NCBI RefSeq assembly: GCF_040958095.1
Contig: NC_091156.1
Location: 17,808,468 to 17,872,467, forward strand
Direction of reading: 5' to 3'
DNA: 64,000 bases
DNA from: Procambarus clarkii
Taxonomy: Eukaryota; Arthropoda; Malacostraca; Decapoda; Cambaridae
The notes beneath the pieces are model-generated. The model ran no database searches. It was given only the letters and a program-made list of their open reading frames with translations, and was not told where the DNA came from. Shown here in pieces: positions 8,101 to 18,011 of the stretch (within the stretch, counting starts at the first letter, position 1; every line of letters starts with the position of its first letter). A program made the translations under genes and the position numbers.

Positions 8101-10948
8101 CACACACTCGAACACTATATCTTGGACTGTAGTAAAATTGAGCCATTTAGAGATAAATCTAAGCTCATTCTGTATGATATGGCAACCTATCTTATTACCA
8201 TGGATAAATTACCTGAAATCCTTGCACTGTACCCACATTTCGCTTCCAGTAGATAAACGACAAATGATATTAAGAAACAAGTAGTGTATTGTGAAGGCTA
8301 ATAATAAACAGAAGCTCCCCTATGACTGTAATATCCCCATTGGTCAAACAAGTATGTTTTAGCGATAAGACCTACCATTAATGTATAATGACTTACTGTA
8401 AATAGATAGCTCTTGAAATAGCACTTTCTCTGTAACTAGCTGACATTGTAACTATAAAGTGTGAAGGATAGATAAAATTGTTTATATAATAATCTAAGAT
8501 TTTGTGCCCTATGTAATGGTTTTTGCGCTACCGCTCACAGGATAAGTATGGGGTGCACAATAAACTAACACACTCAGAACCCTTCTTCAACCCGGGGGTG
8601 CCTACACACACAGCCAAAGGCGGGACCCACAACCCTACCAAGTCCACCAGGGAGGTTCTCCAATATGTAGGGCCCAATTTGGCTAGCAATCATGGTGATT
8701 TTCATTAGTTTCAAATATTTTTTTCCAAATTGGGTTATTCTAGTTAATATTATATTAAATGCATGAATTACTGACTTATTTTGGTTAGGTTAATATGTGT
8801 AGTGGAAAGATATATAATTACTTTTCTTATTTTTAAACTGTTTCTTATTACCAGCGGTTTGGAGGTCTCTGAAGAGGCTCTCGAAGTCATTGTGGTCCTG
8901 CTCGGAGATATCCGGGCCATAGCCATAGTTAGATGGATCATAGTCATCATCAGTGTCTCCGTAATACTCATCTCTAGACCCGTCATCATTGCCAAACGTG
9001 TTGTGGGATGGTTGGCGGTGTTGTTTGAGCCATTGTAGGTATATGTGGGTGGAGGCGTAGTTTGTGTCACCAGCAGCAGCAGCACTAGCAGCAGCACCAG
9101 CAGCAGCACCAGCAGCAGTAACAACAATTAGAGCCGTCACCACCACCACTCCTCCGCCCTCACACCTGTTGTATACAACATACTCTTTTTACTCCTCAAG
9201 TTAATAAACTCTGAACATTATAGATCTGCAAGAACTATGCCTTTATTGTTGACCAGATCACACACTAGAAGGTGAAGGGACGACCTTCACTAGAAGGTGA
9301 AGGGACGACCTTCACTAGAAGGTGAAGGGACGACCTTCACTAGAAGGTGAAGGGACGACCTTCACTAGAAGGTGAAGGGAAGTAATAATAATAATACTTT
9401 AGCCACGTTATTGTGACTCATCGCCTGCAACTATGCCTTTATATATAGATGTGTCAATTAATGTACTCACAAACACAAGTACTCACAAGCAACAAGTACT
9501 CACAAGCAACAAGTTTCTTGTTTCATACAAGAAACTTTACATTTGGTCCTTTATTGTCACCACAAAAGTTGGTACTGGACAGCAGGTCCCACTATGGGAG
9601 GCCAGTTATGTTGAACACAACCAACTGAGGACCAGGAGTCATCAGTCATTTACACAACCACGTACGAAACCTGTGCATCTTTCCTCTGTCATGGTGGCTT
9701 TAATTGACGGTGCAGTCTCCGTGGTGTAGTGGTAAGACACTCGCCTGGCGTTCCGCGAGCGCTATGTCATGGGTTCGTATCCTGGCCGGGGAGGATTTAC
9801 TGGGAGCAATTCCTTAACTGTAGCCTCTGTTTAACGCAACAGTAAAATGTGTACTTGGATGAAAAAACGATTCTTCGCGGCAGGGGATCGTATTCCAGGG
9901 ACCTGGCCGAAACGCTACGCGTATTAGTGGCTCTACAAGAATGTAACAACTCTTGTATATATCTCAAAAAAAAAAAAAAAAAAAAAAAATTACATTTACT
10001 ACACTTTTTGGCCTCCGAAGCACTATGTGATTGTATATAACAATAATACACTCTGATTGTCAAGTTTCCAACTCGTAAACTGTTTAATAAATGTAAACAA
10101 AGCCGCCATGATACAGATAATAATAATAATAATGCTCAATGAAATGACATTAACGTGATGTATCAATGAGAAAATAATTACGAACCGTTATCTTGAGATG
10201 ATTTCGGGGCTTAGCGTCCCCGCGGCCCGGTCCTCGACCAGGCCTCCTTTTTGTTTCCGCTGCTTCCTCCCCAGGAAGCAGCCCGTAGCAGCTAACTCCC
10301 AAGTACCTTTTTACTGCTAGGTAACAGGGGCATCAGGGTGAAAAAAACTTTTTTGCCTATTTGTCTCCGCCTCCACCGGGGATCGAACCTGGAACCTCAG
10401 GATTACGAATCCGAAGCGCTGTCCACTCAGCTGTCGGCCCTGAGGTGTCTTCCACCCTGCACACTTGGTACTCCCAAGCGAGCACCAGAGACCACCACGC
10501 CACGACATGGTAAAAGTAATGTAACCTGGGGTTCCACAGAATCCTTTATTGGGGCAAATGCGTAAAACTCTGTTTAGGCTTCAGTTGGAAGCCTCAGGAC
10601 CCCTAGAGTATTCAGTAGAATTCTAGGTTGCATTGTTTTTACCATGTCGTAGCGTGGTGGTCTAGCTAGGGCGTTTGCTTGGGAGTACCAAGTGAGCGGG
10701 TTCGAATCCTCCTGTTGGCTCCAACTAATGTTCTCACTAAATATAATAATAACAATAATACACGGGCCCAGGACTGGTCCTTGAGGCACTCCAGTTTCCA
10801 CGACTACCCATTACTAAGCGCTACAATATAGTTGTACATGTTGGAACTCAATTCAATTCAATTCTTACTTTATTATGCAACCCGATAAGCAATTACTGCT
10901 TGGCGCTAGAGGTGGTGGCCAGCCTTACCTGCCAGCAGGAAGCTTCAT
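2006..10948 (-). CDS. PDGF/VEGF-related growth factor (Pvf-like), 3' end outside window
   Basis: Five coding exons on the minus strand (10948-10929, 9165-8852, 6468-6293, 4299-4175, 2140-2006) join with matching phases (2, 1, 0, 2) at GT..AG introns into 256 residues. In order: signal peptide (about 1-35, MKLPAGR then a Val/Ala core), an acidic Asp/Tyr-rich propeptide (about 45-110), a KTKR site at 116-119, a cystine-knot domain (Cys123, 143, 150, 154, 159, 192, 194, with H189xxCxC), then Cys-rich tail modules. The HxxCxC end and the following C-x-C-x-C modules are typical of arthropod PDGF/VEGF factors, which signal through a receptor tyrosine kinase (known for the family). One of the eight family cysteines is Ser153. 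Other cystine-knot families (CTCK, spaetzle-like) fit less well. The last exon ends at a gtaagt donor, so the C-terminus lies beyond position 1. Confidence 0.68.
2141..2735. other. Growth-factor intron 4, unique part
   Basis: Intronic sequence with mixed base composition and no accepted ORF. Open frames on both strands here are extensions of the neighbouring exon or chance. It ends at the SINE that starts at 2736. Confidence 0.6.
2736..3015 (+). mobile_element. tRNA-derived SINE (family 1)
   Basis: It starts gtctccgtggtgtagtggta with a pol III A box (tggtgtagtgg) and B box (ggttcgtatcc), then a conserved body including gatcgtattccaggga, ctgcccgaaacgctacgcgt and a poly-A tail of 15. At least five related copies occur in the window, on both strands. 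It lies in growth-factor intron 4. Confidence 0.93.
3016..4174. other. Growth-factor intron 4, AT-rich part
   Basis: AT-rich intronic sequence without a recognisable element. At 3055-3125 there are short repeats of the form ggattacctg/ggactacctg. No gene seen. Confidence 0.6.
4175..4299 (-). CDS. Growth-factor exon 4: end of cystine-knot domain
   Basis: Acceptor ctgtgaccag, 125 bases, phase 0 in, 2 out. It encodes VTAVYEDWEEMEF, then VPVHEACSCGC (H189, C192, C194, C196), C200 and C205. HxxCxC is the typical end of a PDGF/VEGF domain. The donor gtgaga overlaps a TGA that would otherwise stop the frame. Splicing to exon 5 recreates a His codon (CA+C). Confidence 0.72.
4436..4532. repeat. Short GT-rich tandem repeat
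   Basis: Imperfect repeats of gtagtggtgtggtgtaaggt, four to five units, in growth-factor intron 3. Confidence 0.85.
4533..5189. other. Growth-factor intron 3, no element recognised
   Basis: Mixed-composition intron sequence. The short palindrome gaggagaggaagtctg-type pair near 4750-4780 is the only structure noticed. No gene seen. Confidence 0.5.
5190..5425 (+). mobile_element. CR1/Jockey-type LINE, 3' coding end fragment
   Basis: Translation around 5205-5330 gives IFKRKLDCFLQGVPDQPSC and then an Ala-rich stretch ending in SLVDQ. This is the usual last segment (F..KLD.FL..VPDQP....AA..SLVDQ) of reverse transcriptase ORFs of CR1-like LINEs. It is 5'-truncated and decayed. The Asn-Pro-rich tail ends near gtatcaaccaggtatcaacc repeats. 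Confidence 0.65.
5495..5700 (-). mobile_element. SINE/LINE tail fragments
   Basis: On the minus strand, 5586-5699 matches the body of the second SINE family (aactgggagttagtcagctg-like part with cctgggg). Then 5505-5560 matches the tail gacagttgagaggcgggc..gagc that recurs at 34365, 47700, 54250 and 54955. Both are truncated. Confidence 0.7.
5767..6035 (+). mobile_element. tRNA-derived SINE with a different 3' half
   Basis: The head is like family 1 (atggtgtagtggttaaga, B box ggttcgtatcc) and the body is shared up to gtaaaatgggtacc. From there the 3' half is unrelated and ends ggcttggcgctttccccctg. The same 3' half occurs, split by an insertion, at 55495-55735. Confidence 0.82.
6085..6172 (+). 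mobile_element. LINE/SINE shared 3' tail fragment
   Basis: Contains ggcctggtcgacgaccgggc and gctaagccccggaagcacct followed by caaggtaaggtaaggta. The same tail ends a LINE at about 47165 and SINEs at 10188 and 35709. Confidence 0.75.
6293..6468 (-). CDS. Growth-factor exon 3: core of cystine-knot domain
   Basis: Acceptor gagtgtccatag, 176 bases, phase 1 in, 0 out, donor gtatgc. It encodes a basic stretch EEKKKTKR (probable furin-type cleavage after R119), then C123, INPC143, VCSGSC (150-154) and QC159. The C-x-G-x-C core is the signature of PDGF/VEGF and related cystine knots. The usual doubled Cys (GCC) is SC here. Confidence 0.72.
6575..6705. repeat. Interstitial telomere-like CCTAA repeats
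   Basis: About 20 degenerate CCTAA units (cctaacctaacctaatctaa, with cctcacc variants). CCTAA/TTAGG is the arthropod telomeric repeat. The degeneracy and intronic position (growth-factor intron 2, which starts at 6469) show that it is interstitial, not a chromosome end. Confidence 0.8.
7090..8568 (+). mobile_element. LINE with RNase H domain, 5'-truncated, split by another LINE end
   Basis: The first part (7090-7336) encodes an RNase H start, TIYTDGSLSTATGRAGSAV. After a nested insertion, 7726-8256 encodes the RNase H end (LWIPSHIGLQEHDKVDALAK) and a C-terminal knuckle CKVCGQRQGHTLEHYILDC. The 3' UTR ends gtatggggtgcacaataaac, related to the 3' ends of LINE copies at 39.7-40.6 and 42.7-43.5 kb. 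It is an I/Ingi-like RNase H-bearing LINE by domain order. No RT domain remains. A stop lies at 7291 in the first part, and the copy sits in growth-factor intron 2. Confidence 0.8.
7337..7567 (-). mobile_element. CR1/Jockey-type LINE 3' end, nested
   Basis: Read on the minus strand this gives KYWFSNRVVDLWNQLPRNVV then SLDYFKRGLDKYM and a stop, the conserved end of CR1/Jockey-like reverse transcriptases. The 3' UTR ends gttcttatgttcttatgttc, a short direct repeat typical of such tails. It interrupts the RNase H LINE around it and is therefore younger. Confidence 0.85.
8569..8851. other. Growth-factor intron 2, no element recognised
   Basis: AT-rich stretch before the exon; the donor gtaataag of exon 2 lies at its right end. 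No gene seen. Confidence 0.5.
8852..9165 (-). CDS. Growth-factor exon 2: signal core and acidic propeptide
   Basis: Acceptor gtatacaacag, 314 bases, phase 2 in, 1 out. It encodes CEGGGVVVVTALIVVTAAG, an Ala-rich run made of gctgct codons, then DTNYASTHIYLQWLKQ and an Asp/Tyr-rich stretch (EYYGDTDDDYDPSNYGYG). There is no ATG in this frame before an upstream TAA, so the start must be in a preceding exon; the one at 10948 fits in phase and completes a signal peptide. Confidence 0.75.
9247..9428 (+). mobile_element. Palindromic short retroposon, copy C
   Basis: It starts tgttgaccagatcacacact, has about five internal repeats of a 28-bp piece (actagaaggtgaagggacga plus ccttc), and ends with the family 3' part (ttagccacgttattgtgact catcgcctgc). 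The flanking duplication is aactatgcctttat at 9233-9246 and 9429-9442. The right arm of the palindrome has been replaced by the tandem repeats and a taataataata run. It lies about 80 bases upstream of growth-factor exon 2. Confidence 0.83.
9714..9990 (+). mobile_element. tRNA-derived SINE (family 1)
   Basis: Full-length copy: A box tggtgtagtgg, B box ggttcgtatcc, conserved body and a poly-A tail of about 24. It lies in growth-factor intron 1. Confidence 0.93.
10048..10115. mobile_element. Fragment of the 265-bp palindromic element
   Basis: Contains actcgtaaactgtttaataa and atgtaaacaaagccgcca, matching the interior of the palindromic elements at 13698 and 31351. The ends are missing. Confidence 0.65.
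10188..10440 (-). mobile_element. tRNA-derived SINE (family 2)
   Basis: On the minus strand it starts ggccgacagctgagtggaca (A box), has B box ggttcgatccc, a body with ttcaccctgatgcccctgtt and cctgggagttag-like sequence, and ends with the LINE-type tail ggcctggtcgaggaccgggc and gaaatcatctcaagataac. It is close to the copies at 35472 and 54735. Confidence 0.88.
10459..10722. mobile_element. Inverted pair of tRNA-like elements (fold-back)
   Basis: The right arm holds accatgtcgtagcgtggtgg, gggagtaccaagtgagcggg and B box ggttcgaatcc. The left arm (10459-10514) is its approximate reverse complement. A single arm occurs at 20735-20886, and another inverted pair at 19337-19545. The mobilising source is not known. 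Confidence 0.7.
10929..10948 (-). CDS. Growth-factor exon 1 (start codon)
   Basis: ATG AAG CTT CCT GCT GGC AG then donor gtaagg: MKLPAG plus two bases of an Arg codon. It was chosen because its phase fits exon 2 exactly, the joined N-terminus is a good signal peptide, and a TATA box lies 93 bases upstream on the same strand. Confidence 0.7.
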
Positions 10949-11040
10949 CCCGTGTGACACAGAGGCCGCTGCTCCTCTCACAACCGTCCTCCGGCACTGA
11001 AACTTTCCCTTCAACTACGTGACAAAATACTCGGCTCCAC

Positions 11041-11046
11041 TTTATA
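11041..11046 (-). promoter_or_regulatory. TATA box of the growth-factor gene
   Basis: TATAAA on the minus strand, within ccactataaagtggagc. Transcription would start about 30 bases further on (near 11010-11015), giving a 5' UTR of about 65 bases. The sequence upstream (11050-11130) is GC-rich with gccgcggcg-type stretches, unlike the AT-rich surroundings. Confidence 0.6.
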
Positions 11047-11166
11047 GTGGATTCTTCCTGCGTGCGCGGACGCCGCGGCCAGCGTCCTGGTGGGCTGCGG
11101 CCGCCACTTCCTGGCGGCCTGCGCGCCATACCTGTCTTACACACTTGCGAACTCGCACCAATGGTA

Positions 11167-11683
11167 TTTTTTTAAGCTTTGCCCCGAAGGGCGAGTTTAT
11201 TGGGAGCGTCACTCATCCTGTGAGTGGACACACCGTCATAGTGACAGTATTGGGTAGCGTCACTCATCCTGTGAGTGAACACACTGTCATAGTGACAGTA
11301 TTGGGTAGCGCCACTCATGCTGTGAGTGGACACACCACCATAGTGACAGTATTGGGCAGCGCCACTCATCCTGTGAGTGGACACACCGCCATAGTGACAG
11401 TATTGGGTAGCGTCACTCATCCTGTGAGTGGACACACCGCCATAGCAGCATGTACAACACTCCCCAACAGGAAGAAAACCCGCTGGGTTGTTCATCCTGT
11501 CACTTGTACCCAGACACAGCTGGGACTTGCTTAACTGTCTCAAGTGAACAACTTATCAAACAAGATGATTAACATCTGTCAACCCTTAAAATCTTACGTT
11601 ATCTTGTGGGTGCAAAATGGGGGAATCTTTTTAGAACAACATTTATACTTGACATATAGTATTTTCCTAACTCAACCAATGGT
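11167..11683 (-). mobile_element. 51-bp-repeat retroposon, locus 1 (about 5 units)
   Basis: Oriented minus: a unique 5' part (11683-11445), about five copies of a 51-bp unit (key parts cactatggcggtgtgtccac, acaggatgagtg, cccaatactgt), then cccaataaactcgcccttcg gggcaaa and a poly-A of 7. AATAAA just before the A-run suggests a polyadenylated RNA origin. One frame is open from MNNPAGFLPVGECC through the units (17 residues each, GGVSTHRMS..QYCHY) to a stop. Locus 2 (19672) shares both flanking parts; locus 3 (61758) has lost the 5' part. Confidence 0.8.
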
Positions 11684-11819
11684 GTATGGTGTAACGAATT
11701 ATCTATTACACTGTGTGCTCACTCATAATGTACAAATTTCGATGTGTAATGTATGTGTTGTGTACACAAACGTATTTTTGTATACAAAAAACGTAAGTGT
11801 CTACAGTTCTCCTCGGTTG
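11684..11819. other. Unassigned sequence
   Basis: AT-rich spacer between the retroposon and the LINE remnant; nothing recognised. Confidence 0.4.
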
Positions 11820-13560
11820 TCAGATGTCTCATTAACTTTATAGCGTCTGGAAACATTGACGTGTGCGAGCTCATTCCCTCGTGTAGGTCAGTCACATAAA
11901 TTAGTAAGAGTAAGGGTTCCAGGACCGCCCTCATGAAGCTCCACGTGTTACCGTCCTCATCTTTCACTGTGACTGTTTTCTGCCCATTATAAAGTTCCTA
12001 AACCTCTTCCTTGTCTTTCCAGTTGTCCGCGCGTGCTTCTTCATCCTTTCATGTGGAACAGCATCACATTTTTTTGACACTCTAGGGAAATACAATCTGC
12101 CCAGTCTTCTTTTTCCTGCCTAATTTGAGTAACTTTGTCATAGAAGACGATTAAGGTTGTCAAGGAGGGATCTTCCCTTCTAACATTATGTTCCCCATTT
12201 GTTAAAAAGAGTCTATTTCCCCCACGTGTTCAGTTATTCTCAGCCTGATTACCTTTTCCGACGCTGTACTTATAATAATGGCCAGCAACACTGGTCTGTA
12301 ATTTAGTGCCTCCTGTCTGTCACTTTTTTAATATTTGGTACTACGGTTATCTTTTTTCAAAATTCTGGGAAATTTCCAGTCTCAATATATATATATTGAA
12401 ACCTTTAGTTAATGGGGAACAAATACCCCGTACAGCCTCCGTCAGCAGCTAATTGTGAGATTATTTTTTATTAGTTTATTTATATATCCAAGAGTTCTTA
12501 CATTACCGTACAGCCACCAGCACACACAGCGTTTCAGGCAGGTCCTTAACCTTAATTTTCCCTGGAATACGACCCGCCAAATCGTTTAACAACCAGGTAC
12601 CCATTCACTGCTGAGTGAACAAGGGTTACAGTTAAGGATGGGCGCCTAGTCAATCCTGGCCGGGGAGGATTGATTAGCCCCGGGCCAAATCGATCGCGAA
12701 GCGAGGGGTGAGTGTTTTACCACTGCGCCACGGGGACTGCAAACAACCATTATGTTTGGTCCCATCAATTTGTTTCCATTTCGTTCTTCATGTGTTGTTT
12801 ACCTCTCCTACAGTGATTACAATGTCACTCATTGTTTTTCCCTGCCTTTCATCCCACAACTTTGGTCACCATGGTGGTGGTGCTATTGTAAAGACCTTCT
12901 GAAATCTTTTGTTGTTCCTCACATATCTCCTTATTGTTTTCTGTAAGAATTCCCCAGGTCTTCTCAATCTAAATACATAGTCTCTCACTGGTTTTTTCTT
13001 ATGTTTATAGAACAATGTTGGTTGGCTCTTAGTTTTTACCACAAGTTACTTTCAATTTGCCTCTCAACTTTTTTCTTGACTCAGATTTCTGATTCTCTTT
13101 CGTCTCTTATTGTGCTAGTTCTCTGTACTTTTTCCAGGCTTTTTTGGTCCTTTAGCTTCCCTACATTGCCTATTGAACCAAGGGTTGACTTTGCTCGTCC
13201 ACCGTCTTCTTGAGTGTTGTAAACTGCTCCGTTACATCGGCACATTTCCCAGCAATGCACTAAATGTACCTTCTCATTTCCCGTGTTCACTTCCATTTTC
13301 TTTTCCCCCATTGGATTTCACACAGAAAGTCCCTCATCTCACGGTAATCTCCTCGTCTGTTCTCTCTCATCTCCTTGATCAGCTTTATTTGTCTAACCCG
13401 CGTCTTTAGCTCCACTACATACTCCACCACGATAATACAGGGGTCGCTCGGCCTTAGAGGCATCTTCTACTTGGTTTTCAACATCTGCTTCATTTGGGAA
13501 AACACAGCGGGTGTTGCGTTGCTTGTGGCTCCTCTCCTCTTACTCTTGTTGGTTCTGTAA
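11820..13560 (-). mobile_element. Decayed CR1/Jockey-type LINE ORF2
   Basis: On the minus strand the order fits a LINE ORF2: near 13320-13390 a segment like MRDFLCEIQWGKRKWK (end of endonuclease linker), near 13170 QPWFNRQCREAKGPKKPG-like sequence, then VRDYVFRLRRPGEFLQ, and near 11930-11830 the RT segment LEPLLLLIYVTDLHEGMSS with the FADD box changed to FPDA. Several frameshifts and stops break it. A SINE lies inside it at 12464-12738. Confidence 0.7.
12464..12738 (-). mobile_element. tRNA-derived SINE (diverged family 1)
   Basis: Read on the minus strand: cagtccccgtggcgcagtgg (A box), a head in which the B box region is altered (cgatcgatttggcccggggc), ggattgactaggcgc, ggaatac body and ctgcctgaaacgctgtgtgt, ending in an A/T-rich tail. 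It is older than the copies at 9714 and 38469. Confidence 0.8.
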
Positions 13561-13697
13561 TAAGTTGTTTAAAACCTGTTTGACCACCTTAATTGCCAGT
13601 TTTTCTTTCCATGTCTCATCAACCCCGTGGTGGGGTGGGGGTCCTTATCTCTATTCCTTTGTGGTTAAAATCTCCTAGCTCTGCTCCTCTTACCTTT

Positions 13698-13961
13698 CAG
13701 GGGGCAGATTCACAATGAAGTTACGCAAGCACTTACGAATGTGTACATCTTTCCTCAATCTTTGACGGCTTTGGTTACATTTACTAAACAGTTTACAAGC
13801 ATGAAAACTTCCCAATCAACTGCTGTTATTGTTATAAACAGCCTCCTGGTGCTTCGGAACTCATTAACTGTTTAATAATTGTAAACAAACCCGCCAAAGA
13901 TTGAGAAAAGATGTACAGGTTCGTAAGTGCTTGCGTAACTGCTTCGTGAATCTGGCCCCTG
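13698..13961. mobile_element. 265-bp palindromic element, copy 1
   Basis: Ends are long inverted repeats (cagattcac..gttacgcaagcacttacgaa against ttcgtaagtgcttgcgtaac..gtgaatctg). The interior arms carry caaagattgagaaaagatgt and its complement. No ORF and no clear target duplication. It is a MITE- or foldback-like element; a second copy is at 31351. Confidence 0.85.
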
Positions 13962-14144
13962 GCTACTTTGTCCATTACCTTAGGCAAGTCTCGTTGCACT
14001 TGTATATTTCTCTAGGCTTACTGTTGTCTGGGGGTGAGGGGGGGGTTGTATATCACCACTACCGCTCTCTGCACGTCTCCCATTGTTGCTGTTAATGGTG
14101 TGTGCTCTGGCTGCCCCGATTTTGTGTGCATTGTTGTGTGTAGA

Positions 14145-14655
14145 TAGTGTGTGTGTGTGTACATACTCCAGGTAGTGTGTGTGTGTGTACATACTCCAGG
14201 TAGTGTGTGTGTGTACCTACGCCAGGTAGTGTGTACAGTGTGTGTGTGTGTACATACCCCAGGTAGTGTGTGTGTGTACATACGCCAGGTAGTGTGTACA
14301 GTGTGTGTGTGTGTACATACCCCAGGTAGTGTGTGTGTGTACATACGCCAGGTAGTGTGTACAGTGTGTGTGTGTGTACATACCCCAGGTAGTGTGTGTG
14401 TATGTACCTACGCCAGGTAGTGTGTACAGGGTGTGTGTGTGTACATACCCCAGGTAGTGTGTGTGTGTACCTACGCCAGGTAGTGTGTGTGTGTACCTAC
14501 CCCAGGTAGTATGTACATAGTGTGTGTGTGTGTACATACCCCAGGTAGTGTGTGTGTGTGTACCTACGCCAGGTAGTGTGTGTGTGTGTACATACTCCAG
14601 GTAGTGTGTGTGTGTGTACCTACGCCAGGTAGTGTGTACATAGTGTGTGTGTAAT
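14145..14655. repeat. GT-rich minisatellite with ccaggtagtg spacers
   Basis: Tandem units of about 26-40 bases made of gtgtgtgtgtacatacccca ggtagt with alternating acctacgcc and acataccc(c) forms. Two interleaved unit types alternate. Confidence 0.9.
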
Positions 14656-14902
14656 ATCCTCGGCACACACACTGTGCCTGGTCTTCCTGTTGGGAAGCAC
14701 TGTTATCCTCCAGAGTAAAAACCGCCTCACCAATCTATCAACTCGTTACCTGATTATTTCAAATGTTGGCCGCCGTATCCCCTCACAAAATATCAACATA
14801 AAACTCTTCAGTTTTTATGCTTACATAGAGAGCCAGTAAATGAGACACGGAGCACGCAGATTACAACGGTTATTTTTTTCCATACTCATCCCTGATTTGT
14901 CA

Positions 14903-17320
14903 CCAGGTGCGTCCTGTGGTCCAGAGTGACGCCACTATGGCACCAGGGGCGTCCTGTGGTCCAGAGTGACGCCACTATGGCACCAGGGGCGTCCTGTGGT
15001 CCAGAGTGACGCCACTATGGCACCAGGGGCGTCCTGTGGTCCAGAGTGACGCCACTATGGCACCAGGGGCGTCCTGTGGTCCAGAGTGACGCCACTATGG
15101 CACCAGGGGCGTCCTGTGGTCCAGAGTGACGCCACTATGGCACCAGGTGCGTCCTGTGGTCCAGAGTGACGCCACTATGACACCAGGTGAGTCCTGTGGT
15201 CCAGAGTGACGCCACTATGGCACCAGGTGCGTCCTGTGGTCCAGAGTGACGCCACTATGACACCAGGGGCGTCCTGTGGTCCAGAGTGACGCCACTATGG
15301 CACCAGGGGCGTCCTGTGGTCCAGAGTGACACCACCATAACCCCAGGGGCGTCCTGTGGTCCAGAGTGACGCCACTATGACACCAGGGGCGTCCTGTGGT
15401 CCAGAGTGACGCCACTATGACACCAGGGGCGTCCTGTGGTCCAGAGTGACGCCACTATGGCACCAGGGGCGTCCTGTGGTCCAGAGTGACGCCACTATGA
15501 CACCAGGGGCATCCTATGGTCCAGAGTGACGCCACTATGACACCAGGGGCGTCCTGTGGTCCAGAGTGACGCCACTATGACACCAGGTGCGTCCTGTGGT
15601 CCAGAGTGACGCCACTATGGCACCAGGTGCGTCCTGTGGTCCAGAGTGACGCCACTATGACACCAGGTGAGTCCTGTGGTCCAGAGTGACGCCACTATGG
15701 CACCAGGTGCGTCCTGTGGTCCAGAGTGACGCCACTATGACACCAGGGGCGTCCTGTGGTCCAGAGTGACGCCACTATGGCACCAGGGGCGTCCTGTGGT
15801 CCAGAGTGACACCACCATAACCCCAGGGGCGTCCTGTGGTCCAGAGTGACGCCACTATGACACCAGGGGCGTCCTGTGGTCCAGAGTGACGCCACTATGA
15901 CACCAGGGGCGTCCTGTGGTCCAGAGTGACGCCACTATGGCACCAGGGGCGTCCTGTGGTCCAGAGTGACGCCACTATGACACCAGGGGCGTCCTGTGGT
16001 CCAGAGTGACGCCACTATGACACCAGGGGCGTCCTGTGGTCCAGAGTGACGCCACTATGGCACCAGGGGCGTCCTGTGGTCCAGAGTGACGCCACTATGG
16101 CACCAGGGGCGTCCTGTGGTCCAGAGTGACGCCACTATGGCACCAGGTGCGTCCTGTGGTCCAGAGTGACGCCACTATGACACCAGGGGCGTCCTGTGGT
16201 CCAGAGTGACGCCACTATGGCACCAGGTGCGTCCTGTGGTCCAGAGTGACGCCACTATGGCACCAGGGGCGTCCTGTGGTCCAGAGTGACGCCACTATGG
16301 CACCAGGGGCGTCCTGTGGTCCAGAGTGACGCCACTATGACACCAGGGGCGTCCTGTGGTCCAGAGTGACGCCACTATGGCACCAGGGGCGTCCTGTGGT
16401 CCAGAGTGACGCCACTATGACACCAGGGGCGTCCTGTGGTCCAGAGTGACGCCACTATGACACCAGGGGCGTCCTGTGGTCCAGAGTGACGCCACTATGG
16501 CACCAGGGGCGTCCTGTGGTCCAGAGTGACGCCACTATGACACCAGGGGCGTCCTGTGGTCCAGAGTGACGCCACTATGGCACCAGGGGCGTCCTGTGGT
16601 CCAGAGTGACGCCACTATGACACCAGGGGCGTCCTGTGGTCCAGAGTGACGCCACTATGGCACCAGGGGCGTCCTGTGGTCCAGAGTGACGCCACTATGA
16701 CACCAGGGGCGTCCTGTGGTCCAGAGTGACGCCACTATGGCACCAGGGGCGTCCTGTGGTCCAGAGTGACGCCACTATGACACCAGGGGCGTCCTGGGGT
16801 CCAGAGTGACGCCACTACAACCCCAGGGGCGTCCTGGGGTCCAGAGGGACGCTACCATAACCCCAGGGGCGTCCTGGGGTCCAGAGTGACGCCACTACAA
16901 CCCCAGGGGCGTTCTGGGGTCCAGAGGGACGCCACTATGCCACCAGGGGCGTCCTGGGGTCCAGAAGGACGCCACCATAACCCCAGGGGCGTCCTGAGGT
17001 CCAGAAGGACGCCAACATAACCCTAGGGGCGTCTTGGGGTCCAGAGGGACACCACCATAACCCCAGGGGCGTCCTGGGGTCCAGAGGGACGCCACCATAA
17101 CCCCAGGGGCGTCCTGGGGTCCAGAGGGACGCCACCATAACCCCAGGGGCGTCGTGGGGTCCAGAGTGACGCCACCACAACCCCAGGGGCGTCCAGGGGT
17201 CCAGAGGGACGCTACCATAACCCCAGGGGCGCCCTGGGGTCCAGAGGGACGCCACTATGCCACCAGGGGCGTTCTAGGGTCCAGAGGGACGCCACCATAA
17301 CCCTAGGGGCGTCCTGTAAA
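14903..17320. repeat. 40-bp minisatellite, about 60 copies
   Basis: Unit of 40 bases with key parts caccaggggcgtcctgtggt and ccagagtgacgccactatgg. The block at 15170-15420 recurs exactly 480 bases (12 units) later at 15650-15900. After about 16795 the units switch to a second type (cctggggtccagagggacgc, caccataacccc). Open frames here follow from the unit and are not taken as genes. Confidence 0.97.
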
Positions 17321-17343
17321 CAAGAGCATCACCATTAAATGTA

Positions 17344-17680
<337 letters not shown>

Positions 17681-17683
17681 CCC

Positions 17684-17830
17684 AGGTGTACTCAACCAGG
17701 TGTACTCACCCAGGTGTACTCACCCAGGTGTACTCACCCAGGTGTACTCACCCAGGTGAACTGACATAGTTTGACTCATCTAGTTAAACTTACATAGTTG
17801 TGCTTAGCTAGTTGTACTCACCTAGTTGTA
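17684..17830. repeat. 14-bp tandem repeat (caggtgtactcacc), decaying rightward
   Basis: Five near-perfect units caggtgtactcacc followed by degenerate forms (tagttgtactcacc, tagttaaacttaca). Confidence 0.88.
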
Positions 17831-18011
17831 TTTATCAAGATGTACTCACATGAAAATTCATCTGCTATTCGTCAAACCAATTTACTGAGGTGATGAAAGT
17901 CGGCTTATAATTTCTGTCGCTCTATTGGTGTAAATGTTGACTGTCATTATCACTATCGTCATGATAAGGATGATAATGACTGTGTAACGGACCCAGACTG
18001 ACACCTGTGCT

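Noticed and set aside
8781-9038. 85-codon plus frame opposite growth-factor exon 2
   Set aside because: Shadow of the real exon on the minus strand, which has splice sites and a signal peptide in phase.
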